NCBI RefSeq assembly: GCF_000002425.4
Contig: NC_037265.1
Span: 15,807,934 to 15,871,933 of the forward strand
Direction of reading: 5' to 3'
DNA: 64,000 nt
Source of the DNA: Physcomitrium patens
Lineage: Eukaryota > Streptophyta > Bryopsida > Funariales > Funariaceae
Part shown: positions 55,527-64,000 of the stretch, piece after piece
Layout: every line of letters begins with the position of its first letter
Numbering within the stretch: the stretch's first letter is position 1
Notes under the pieces: generated by a model
Database searches by the model: none
What the model saw: only the letters and a program-made list of their open reading frames with translations
What the model was told of the DNA's origin: nothing
Made by a program: the position numbers and the translations under genes

Positions 55527-55897
55527 CTGTAATCGGACCATATTGGACTGCCCAACCAAGTCAGGTCTCATATTGGATAAGAGACCTGTAATAGGAGTTG
55601 GATTAAAAGTCTTCTGAAATTAGATCCAATTGGCTCTTCGAACCAGGCTCATCCGTCGTTGAATTGGTCCTTTTTCTTTCTGCAGACTCTTGTTATTGGA
55701 ATCGAATAGAGTATTTCGTTACTGGTGAGTATATCCTAGTGACTGTAATGGAGTGACTAAACCTGGCCTCTCAGTATTTGCATTGGAATTGACCACCGCT
55801 TCTAACATCCAAGGTGACTAAATATTAATAAATCTTCTTCATTTATATTTTCATCATATAGACAAGTTAGAATACGACAATGTGTTACAACACGACA
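55527..55897 (-). repeat. Element G 5' LTR, second part
   Basis: Reverse-orientation R LTR beginning CTGTAATCGGACC and ending GTGTTACAACACGACA at 55897. An extra ~18 bases (AAGTTAGAATACGACAAT) sit between the CATCATATAGAC block and the end, compared with 45877. Confidence 0.7.
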
Positions 55898-57180
55898 ACG
55901 TAACCGGTTTCCATTAACGTGTATTGTGAAGTGGGTTCCCAAAAAATCTTCCAATTGAATGGAACCATTAGGAAAACCTTCCTCTACCCGATATGGTCCA
56001 TGCCATCATACTTAAAATTTACTGAGAAAGTTGTTAAAGCGGCTATCATAAAGTAGCACTAGATCATTGGACATAAAATATTTTGGCCGTAACTTACTGT
56101 CGTAATAACTCTTTCTGCGACGCTATATAGCTTCTATGATCAAGAGAGCCGTAGCCCTAGCTTCATCCAATTTCTCCAATTGGACTAACCTATATTGAAG
56201 AGATTCTCTGTCTCCCAGACGTTCATCCAACGTAATTTGTAAACTTTGGACTTCCAATTCAATTGGTAGAATTGCCTCTAGACCGTATACGAATTGAAAT
56301 GGGATAGAATTGATAGTTACTTTATACATAGTACGATACGTCCATAAAGTTACAAACAATTTAGTGTCCCAATCGGTTCTTGTTCTTGAAATAGTCTTTG
56401 TTAAGATCTTACATAGGATATCGTTGGTCTTTTTAGTCTATCCATTAGCTCGTGGATGATAAGGTGTAATTTTGCGGTGCTTGATCTCATACTTCGCTGT
56501 TAATGCTTCAATTATTGCATTAATAAAATGTGTGTCACGATCACTAACCAATTCTTTTAGATAGCCAAAATGAGTGATAATATTCTCATATAAAAATGTT
56601 GCTATGATATTGGTATTATCAATTTTTGTTGCCATGGCCTCTGCCCATTTGGTGACATAATCCATGGCTACTAGAATATATTGCTTTTGTCCATGTCTCG
56701 ATGCTGGTGCAATGGGTCCAACAAAATCAATTTCTCATTTTCAAATGGTGCCTGTACCAAAATTGGTATCAATGATATTGCAAAAGTTCAAGTAAGACGA
56801 CCAATTCGTTGATAAAGATCACAACGACGAACATATTGGTGTGCATTTGAAAACATTGTTGGCCACCAATATCCAGCCATTAAAGCCTTACGTGCGGTGC
56901 TATCACCCGCAAAATATCCTCCACAATTGTCCAAATGACATCCTTCTAAAATTGTATGAATTTTACTATGAAAGATGCAATGGCGTAAAATTCCATCCCA
57001 CCCTTGTTTGTACAAGGCATCTTTAATCATGGTGTATGGCGCACTTTTTAAAATTAGATGCTTCTTTAATTTTTCATTATAAGAAATGAAAAAAGTCTGA
57101 AATGTTAGATATTGGATCAATTCACTATATTTGGGTATAATGACATCCACAACGAATAGTTGTGCATGTACTTAAATTTG
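55898..57180 (-). pseudogene. pol: T2 integrase
   Basis: Zinc domain 57150-56788 (HTILEGCHLDNCGGYFAGDS, YWWPTMFSNAHQYVRRCDLY; second Cys of the pair is Tyr). Core 56665-56438 (MDYVTKWAEAMATKIDNTNI; KELVSDRDTHFINAI with second Asp; PYHPRANG-stop-TKKTN, catalytic Glu replaced by Lys). C-terminus 56359-55910 (LWTYRTMYKVTINSIPFQFV; WHGPYRVEEGFPNGSIQLED). At least four stops. The GPYRV block is the usual end domain of non-chromoviral gypsy integrase. Confidence 0.75.
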
Positions 57181-57791
57181 ATTATACTCCAAAAATCCGT
57201 CCAAAAATGATTAACATTTATGTCCGACCACTACGTCCAAAATACTATCTGTAAATGGTAACAGAAAATAGTCCTTTTTAGTAGCTACATTTAACTTTTG
57301 AAAATCTTGAAATATCCTGATTTTTCCATTCTTCTTCGGTACCATCATGATTGACGACACCCATGCACTATGCGGAACATGATAAATAAAATCCACGTCG
57401 AGAAGTTTATCCAATTCTTCTTTCACTAAAAGGGAATATTTTGGGTTAAACCGATGTTGTCTTTGACGAACTGGCATAACACCCTCGTCCAGAATAATAT
57501 GGTGTTCACACATGTCAGCTGGAATCCCTTTCAAATCTGCATTCGACCACGCAAAGGTAGATTTGTAATGGACGAAAAACAATTTTCAAGCATTCAATTT
57601 TGTATCGATAATATCGACATATATTTTAATTAGCTGTGGCATTTCGTTCGTCCCCAGGTTAATAGATTGACATACAGGGTCTTCAACAACCTCTGATTTA
57701 ATTATCTTCTTCTGATCTGAATATCTTGTATTATCCGACATATAAGAACCACCCAAATCTAGTTCCAATGTGTTGACTCTATTAACTACGG
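57181..57791 (-). pseudogene. pol: T2 pol linker and RT start; RT core deleted
   Basis: 57582-57211: YKSTFAWSNADLKGIPADMC, VKEELDKLLDVDFIYHVPHS, VPKKNGKIRIFQDFQKLNVA, DYFLLPFTDSILDVVVGHKC. It then reads SFLDGFLEYNQI and jumps within a few codons to the region before integrase, so the catalytic Y.DD segment and all of RNase H are missing. Cut on the right by LTR J at 57792. Closest relative here is E 37787-37985. Confidence 0.75.
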
Positions 57792-58398
57792 TGTCGTGTA
57801 GTAACACATCTATATGATGAAAATATAAATGAAGAAGATTTATTAATCTTTAGTCACCTTGGGTGTTAGAAGTGGTGGCCAATTCCAGTGCAAATACTGA
57901 GAAGCTAAGTTCAGTCACCCCATTACAATTAGTTGAGGCATACTCACCAGTAACGAAATGCTCCATTCGATTCCAATAACGGGAGTCAACAGAAAGGGAA
58001 AGGACCAATTCAATGACGGGTGAGCCTGGTTCGAAGAGCCAATTGGATCCAATTTTAGAAGACCTCTAATCCAATTCCTATTACGAGCCTCTTACCCAAT
58101 ATGAGACCTGACTTTGTCGGGCAACCCAATGCAGTCCAATTACGGGGCTCCGATTCCGTTTCAGGCTGTTCCGTTCTTTGTGCCATTACAGAAATGTCAT
58201 TTTAGTAAAAGGATCTTTTAAAAGCAAAAATGAGAGAGAAAGCTCCGTCGGCTGTTCCAATTTGGGGAGTCCAAGGTGGAAGAATAGGATCTTCTCAAGG
58301 TTAAAGGAGAAGATAGGTTAAGAAATAAAGAAGAAAAATTAGGATTTTAAGGGTGGAAGAGCTAGCTTCATGCTTTCGGGGAAAAAGACAAAGAATTA

Positions 58399-58442
<44 letters not shown>

Positions 58443-58925
58443 CCATTGGGTTTTAAAAAGACGGAGGTAATCGTTGCTAAAAGTCAGTGTTGTACTGGTG
58501 AATCGGGGTTTTAGTGAAGTGGGTGTGATTATTCTTGACTGTTTTATGAAATCAAAGTTACGTTTGTGATTGAAGAATTAAAAGGGTGTGTATAGGATTG
58601 AGTATGCGAAGTGAATGAAAATTTTTGGGTTAATCTGACAAGACATTCTGTAGATATAAGGTCATGAGTATAAATCGGTATTAGAGATTAGCAGATTGGG
58701 TTGTTCGGGATTTTTTGTAATGTCTAGAGACCTACAAGCAGGGACAAAAAGGATTTTGGGAAGCAGTCGGAGGACATCTATATAGACTTACGGTATATTC
58801 TTGTAATTGTTTATATTCTACTAGCCAAAAACTGATAGATTGCTTGAATATTAGTGAATCTCCATACTACCTTCTACAGCCAGATACCAAGTGCATTCTC
58901 GAGCAGAAAAGCACGTAATATGACA
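57792..58925 (+). mobile_element. R-family LTR J
   Basis: 1134 bp, TGTCGTGTAGTAACAC to CGTAATATGACA, complete at both ends and without attached interior. Followed by CCGCAATCGGACC, the same flank that follows the H 3' LTR (CTGTAATCGGACC), so J sits at the equivalent position of another R LTR. A solo LTR or a duplicated copy of the H-type insertion. Confidence 0.75.
58402..58442 (+). repeat. Poly(T) tract, about 41 bases
   Basis: An uninterrupted T run in LTR J where other R LTRs have 6-11 T. The opposite-strand K LTR has a 27-base A run at 59944-59970 in a similar region. Confidence 0.95.
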
Positions 58926-59263
58926 CCGCAATCGGACCATATTGGGTTGGCCGACCAAATCAAGTCTCATATTAGATAAGAGACCTATAATAGGACCTGG
59001 ATTAGACGTCTTCTGAAATTAGATCCAATTGGCTCTTCAAACTAGGCTCATCCGTCGTTGAATTGGTCCTTTTTCTTTCTGCTGACTCTTGTTATAGATA
59101 TCGAACAGAGCATTTCGTTACTGATGAGTATGCCCCGATGACTGTAATGGCATGACTAAACCTGGCCTCTCAGTATTTGTACTCGAATTGGCCACCGCTT
59201 CTAACATCTAAGGTGACTAAATATTAATAAATCTTCTTCATTTATATTTTCATCATATAGACG
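58926..59263 (-). repeat. R LTR, inverted 5' third
   Basis: Reverse orientation, CCGCAATCGGACC to TCATCATATAGAC. Corresponds to 55527-55860. The remainder of this LTR is not found to the left of J. Confidence 0.7.
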
Positions 59264-59265
59264 TT

Positions 59266-59305
59266 GTCGTATAACGTACTTTTCTCCTCGAGAACATGTC
59301 GAGCG
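59266..59305 (-). repeat. R LTR terminal stub (40 bp)
   Basis: TGTCGTATAACGTAC... matches the first 40 bases of the K LTR beside it (TGTCGTATTACGTGC). An earlier inverted R LTR evidently was entered by K 40 bases from its end. Confidence 0.65.
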
Positions 59306-59306
59306 T

Positions 59307-60665
59307 TGTCGTATTACGTGCTTTCCTGCTCGAGAACGCGCCGGGCGTCTGGCTGTAGAAGGTAGTAGGGAGATTCGCTGATAGTCAAGCAGTCTATCAG
59401 TTTTTGACTGCTGGAATATAAACGACTATAACAATGTACCGTAAATCTATACAGGTGCTCTTCGACTGCTTGTCGAGTCTTTTTTTTTTGCCCCAGCTGG
59501 TAGGTCTCTAGACGTTACAGAGAACCCCGAACAATCCAAACTGTTAATCTTCAATACCCCTTTGTACTTACGATCTTGTTTCCACTGACTGTCTTGTTAG
59601 ATTAACCCAATAAATTTCATTCACTCCGCATACTCAATCCTATAGACACCCTTTTAATCCTTCAATCACAGACGTAACTTGATTTTACAAAACGGTCAAG
59701 AGTATTCAAACCCACTTCATTTAAAAATCCCGATTCACCATTACAACACTGACTTCAGCAGCGATTGCCTCAGTCTTCCCAAAACTCTACGAAGAAGAAA
59801 AATCCAAATTCTATGTCTTTCCTTCCCCGACCCGAAGCATGAAGCTCCTCTCTCTAATTCCCTTGATCTTCAAAACCCTCCAATGAAAACCGAACTGGTA
59901 ACCTTGCAAAAGCTTAAAAACTAGCTCCCCTCCCGATTCCCCGAAAAAAAAAAAAAAAAAAAAAAAAAAACCTCCCTCCCTAAAACTATATTCTCTCCTA
60001 ACCTTATCCTCTGAATTTCTTCAATCTTCCATCTTAGATCCGGAATTGGCTCCCGCCATCAGAGCTTAGATCCAAAATTGGCTCACGTCATCAAGGCCTT
60101 CTCCTCCATTTTTACCTTTAAGAGATTCATTTATCGTAAACAACGTTCCCTGAAATGGCACAGAGAACAGGACAGCCCGAAACAGAATCGAAACCCCGTA
60201 ATCGGGACTACATTGAGTCGCCCGACCAATTCAGATCCCATATTGGGTAAGATGCCCGTAGTAACCTGGATGCTCACGTAATTGGGTCAAATTCGTCTTC
60301 GCGTCAGACTGACTGAGGCCCGTAGTAAGACTTGGATTTTCCCGTAACTAGACTGCATTGGGTTGCCCCACCAATACAAGTCTCATATTAGGTAAGAGGA
60401 CCTGGATTGGATTCTCGAAATTGGATCCAATTGGCTCTTCAAACCCGTCGTGTCAATTGGTCCTTTCTCTTTCTGGTGACTCCCGTTGCTGGAATCGAAT
60501 GGAGCTTTTCAGTATGCCCCTGCTCACTGTAACGGGGTGACTGAACCTGGCCACTGTGTATTAGCACTAGAGTTGGTCGTTGCTCCCAATATTCGAGGAA
60601 ACTGAATATTAATAAAAGTCCCTTTTCTTTATATTTTTACGGTATACTCGTGTTACAACACGACA
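59307..60665 (-). repeat. Element K 3' LTR
   Basis: 1359 bp, TGTCGTATTACGTGC to GTTACAACACGACA. Contains the gag-derived segment (about 60130-60500, reverse) and a poly(A) of 27 bases at 59944-59970. The minus-strand polypurine tract AGAGGGGGTGGA follows at 60666-60680. Confidence 0.88.
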
Positions 60666-60727
60666 TCCACCCCCTCTGAACCTGTGCATCCTCCGGTATG
60701 CACCAATTTACCCAATTGCTATTTGAT

Positions 60728-63700
60728 TTAGAATATATTCTCTACGTCTTTGTCCAGTTTGTCTTCGTCACCTTCATTATCCAAATCACTTTCAATCTCT
60801 TACTGCGGAATCTCTATACCTTCATTAAGGTCTTCCATATTCATCTCCGCGTGTCTTCGTTCAAATATTTTTACTCACTTCCCTGCAATTGGTATTTTCA
60901 ATTTTGTACCATCTAACTCTTGTAATGAGTAAGTCGCATTATCATGAACAATTGTTTCCACATATGGTCCAAATCAACGTTTTGAAAATTTTTGCAAAGT
61001 ACTATGTTGATTATCCAGACTATTGTCATAAACAATTACCCAGTCACCTTCTTCAATTGCTTTAGGTCTCAATCGATATTGCTTGTCGAATCGTGCCTTG
61101 TTTTGTAACCTTGCTCTTTTTAACCTTTCCAATGCTATCTGGACATCTTCCGTTCTTTGCTCCAATTGTCGAATCATAATAGCCAGAAGTTCTTCTCTTG
61201 TCAATCCATCTTTCCATGGTAGCATACTCCAAGTAAGTACCTTTTCTTCAATCGGCATAATTGGTTTTTGACCTGTCATAAGTTCTACTCGCATATATCC
61301 TGTCACCGAACTATGTGTTGTTCATTGAGCCCATAATGCAAATGACAAAAGCCGTGGCCACTCTTTAACTTTTCCATTACAAGCTTTAACTAATGCTTTC
61401 ACAATCGGTGGGTGACCGCGTTCGTTTTTTGCATTCTCTTCTGGATTATAAGCAGTAGTCAGTGATAGTTTAACTCCACATCTTTTAAAGAACTTACGAG
61501 CTTCTTGTGCATTTAATTCTCCACGATCTGTAGTGATTTTTTCTACGCATCCGTAGCGACAAATGACATCTTCAAGCAAAAACCTACAAATCCCCTCTGT
61601 AGATTTTATCCTCAATGCTCTTCCTTCTACTTGATTTGATAAATCTTCACGAGCTAAAACCAAATATGTCATCTGCCATAACCCAACCGGCATAATAACT
61701 AAATCAACAACCCATTTAAAATGAATAGCCAGAGGATACGTAGGATGAAGACCATCTCGATGTCGGATATTAGAATACGATTGACAGATTTCACATGACT
61801 CTACAAATGAGAGCACATCTCGAAACATATTTTTCCACCAATATCGTTCCTTGAGTTTAGCAAAAGTAGCCCAGATTCCTCTATGCCCTGCCCATAAACT
61901 ATCATGAAACTCCTTTAATAATTTTATTTTTTCTTCCCTTTTGCCTATTACTCGTTGTGGCATCCCAATTCCTTTCTTCGGTCTCTTCCATAAGAATCCA
62001 TCTCGAAGTAAAAATCCATATGCTTTTTTTCTTATTTGTTTGAATTTTTCAGTAGACCAATTCCTCTGCTTAGACAAGGTATTCAAATAATGATCAATAT
62101 CCAATAATTCTCCTTCATAAGATTCTTCAAGAAATAGCTTGTCTTCTTTGTTGAGATTTGATATTGAATAGAATTTTGATCCGACATCATCAATGTCTTC
62201 AACCATTTCGTCCTCCCTCTCGTATCTTGCTCGAGATAGCATGTCTGCTACTAAATTGTCCTTTCTAGTCATATGCTTAAATTCTAGATTTAGTGACTTA
62301 ATATAAGCAATCCATCTCAACATTGCAATATTTGGCGTTGAACAGTTAATAATCATTCCAAGCAATGGCAAGCAATCTGTTTCAATTACTACTACTGCCT
62401 CAATCAAATAGTCCTTTTCAGCTTTCATAGCCGAAATGACTTCCCAAAGTTCTCTTTTCACTTGCGAATATGCACGCTGACGAATACTTAAAACTTTAGC
62501 CCCAAATCAAACTGCAAATCTACTCCCATTCGAATCATTTTGACCCACAGCCCATCCAACGGCAATTGGACTAGCGTCCACAGTAAGAATCACTGGTCTA
62601 TTGCACTTATAATCAACCTTCCTCAATATTGGAGGTGACATCAATAATTTCTTCAATCTTTGCATTGCCTGAATATGCCTTTCTTCCCATTTAGATTGGT
62701 AACCCTTGCGTAACAGTTCATATAATGGATCCGCTATATGAGCAAAACGAGGGATCCAGATTCGATAAAATACACATGCACCCAAAAACCTGTGATCCTC
62801 TGTTAAAGAACCAAAATCCTCTTTCATCCTTCCAATTGCATCAACTTTAGTCGGATCTGGTTTTCTTCCGTAAGATCCGCATAAATGTCCAACAATTACA
62901 ACCTCTCGTACTCCAAATACGGACTTCATATACGATAATGTAAGATGAATTTCTCCAAGCCGAATTAAAATCTTTTCACAATCTTGTATATGATCAACAA
63001 CATATTTGCGACACCCCCTCGTATCTAAAGTTTCATCCTTGTCTCCTTCTCTGCACCCTTTTATAGGAACATCATCCAGAAAAGGCATAGTCTTTTCCGG
63101 AATAAAATCTCTCAATACCTTATTCATCCCATTCATCATATGCGCAACTGAGTTGGTCGTGCCTTGAGGAAGAGTGCACATTCTAACCAATCCAAGCGGT
63201 ATCCTCATTGTTATCATATCTCTACTTCCTTCGGCAAGTTGAAATTGATCATAACTTGAATACAAATCACCCATTGAATAGATCGCCCTTCCAGCAAACG
63301 CCTCAGCAAATTCATCCACAATAGGTCCAATTCCTGCATTCCTGACAGTTATAGCATTCACCGGCTGCATATCTTGAATAAACCGTAGTGACCCATTCTT
63401 CTTAGGTACCGTAAACCATCGACTAAAATACGGCGGAAATGAAGGTTCTAATATTTTCATCTTTATCTTTTCTTTCAATAGTCCCACCAATTTAGGTAAA
63501 TGTGCCCTCGGTACTAGAATCGGTCTTAGATTCCAAGGTACATGCGGTACAGTGAAGATAACCATAGGTGTTATAATATTTGGATCCACACACCCAATTT
63601 CATGAGATTCGAAGGCAAACGATCTACCTTGTTTAGCCAACATCTTTTTGAAGCAAGTAATTTCCTCCGGCAATAAAGAACCATTAGAACCAATCTTCAA

Positions 63701-64000
63701 TTCTTCAAAAGTCTCTTTACTAAACTGATGTCCAATATTCATTGGATCTCTGAAACTTACTTCTTTTGATGCTTCTCCCATTTGTTCTTTAGAATCTTCT
63801 GGTAATGGTCCGACAACAGGCTTTACCTTCTTATCTGCCGTTTTATATGTCGTCTCTACAGTGACTTCTGGTGCTCGAAAAGATTCAAGCATGGTATAAA
63901 CCTCTCTTGAATGAATCTCAACAATCTTATCATTATCCCCTAATTCAATAGATGTAATCAATTCCAATGAATCTTCCAGTCCATTTTCTTCATAAACACC
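60728..64000 (-). pseudogene. pol: Element K pol, nearly intact
   Basis: From the window end leftwards: linker, RT 63560-62990 (VPKKNGSLRFIQDMQPVNAI; YSMGDLYSSYDQFQLAEGSR with first Asp; VRMCTLPQGTTNSVAHMMNG; MPFLDDVPIKGC, catalytic DD), thumb (VGHLCGSYGRKP), RNase H 62610-62230 (LTVDASPIAVGWAVG; catalytic Glu in QVKREL; IETDCLPLLG; DNLVADMLSRA), integrase zinc domain (HDSLWAGHRGIW...CEICQ), core (DLVIMPVG; TTDRGELN; NPEENAKNERGH) and C-terminal domain (EEGDWVIVYDNSLDN), ending TAA 60728. Only five or so stops: near 62506, 61325, 60975, 60870 and 60810. All look like C-to-T or G-to-A changes. Confidence 0.88.

Larger units (their letters stand above)
44715..55897 (-). mobile_element. R-family gypsy element G, with H in its 5' LTR
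   Basis: Minus-strand element: 3' LTR 44715-45877, polypurine tract, pol, gag, 5' LTR 50774-51793 continued at 55527-55897 after element H. It is the most complete R element in the window, but gag and pol have stops and RT has a deletion. The LTR halves differ (44715-44985 does not match 50774-51240), so one LTR was rearranged or exchanged. Confidence 0.8.
42186..57791 (-). mobile_element. T-family gypsy element T2, split by G
   Basis: Two minus-strand segments that I join by inference: 55898-57791 (linker, RT start, integrase) and 42186-44714 (extra ORF, 3' LTR). R element G occupies the gap. The order pol, extra ORF, LTR is supported by E, where a homologous extra-ORF tail also lies next to the 3' LTR. 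No target duplication of G could be confirmed, so the joining is not proven. gag, protease and the 5' LTR are missing. Confidence 0.55.
59307..64000 (-). mobile_element. R-family gypsy element K, runs out of the window
   Basis: 3' LTR plus about 3.3 kb of interior. The pol gene is the best preserved in the window. The gag, 5' LTR and primer site lie beyond base 64000. Confidence 0.88.

Noticed and set aside
51789-55531. Target-site duplication for element H
   Set aside because: TACAT (left) and CTGTA (right) do not match; the insertion is supported by the split G LTR only.
1-64000. CRISPR arrays, bacterial operons, riboswitches, host protein genes
   Set aside because: No short regularly spaced repeats, no ribosome-binding-site-led operons and no non-transposon protein motif were seen on either strand.

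Overview
The window looks like heterochromatic, transposon-packed DNA of a land plant. It is AT-rich, and every coding signal I can recognise on either strand belongs to an LTR retrotransposon. I see no host gene, rRNA, convincing tRNA or CRISPR array. The plant assignment rests on Ty1/copia plus several Ty3/gypsy lineages, a chromodomain-bearing gypsy element with an initiator-Met-tRNA primer site, and TTTAGGG-like (plant telomere-like) arrays inside one LTR family. I cannot name the species; a bryophyte, lycophyte, fern or gymnosperm would all fit.

I use working names. D is a plus-strand gypsy host element. Chr is a chromovirus family (elements B and C plus solo LTRs). R is a gypsy family with LTRs starting TGTCGTGTT and ending ACGACA (elements A, G, H, K and LTR J). 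S is a long-LTR family of which I see only LTRs. T is a family of minus-strand gypsy elements (E and T2, plus a distant relative T' inside A). Cop is one copia element.

Layout, left half. 1-570 is one arm of a ~97% direct repeat whose other arm is 32014-32583; these are probably LTR parts of D. Between them are an R LTR carrying a gag fragment (572-1662), an inverted S LTR (1663-2704), a 5'-truncated Cop (to ~7062), an S LTR end (7063-7185), chromovirus B (7186-8388 and 16362-17949) split by R element A (8389-16361), which is itself split by T' (10612-14464). Then come D's internal region (17950-21254 and 27603-~31110) split by chromovirus C (21255-27602, TSD GGATG), and D's 3' repeat.

Right half. 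An S LTR (32591-34051) and a chromovirus scrap lead to minus-strand element E (34344-42185), which contains a solo chromovirus LTR and an S LTR. T2 follows (3' LTR and extra ORF at 42186-44714; pol at 55898-57791). R element G (44715-55897) splits T2, and G's own 5' LTR is split by the short, internally deleted R element H (51794-55526). LTR J, inverted R LTR pieces and the 3' end of R element K (59307 to the window end, pol nearly intact) complete the window.

The most unusual signal is in the R LTRs. A large part of each is homologous to gag coding sequence of element E (zinc knuckles and the gag-protease linker). The copy at 572-1662 keeps a longer, recognisable CCHC-encoding version, so this LTR family appears to have captured a gene fragment from another retrotransposon. 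Nearly all reading frames are broken, so functions are inferred from family motifs and are ancestral rather than active.
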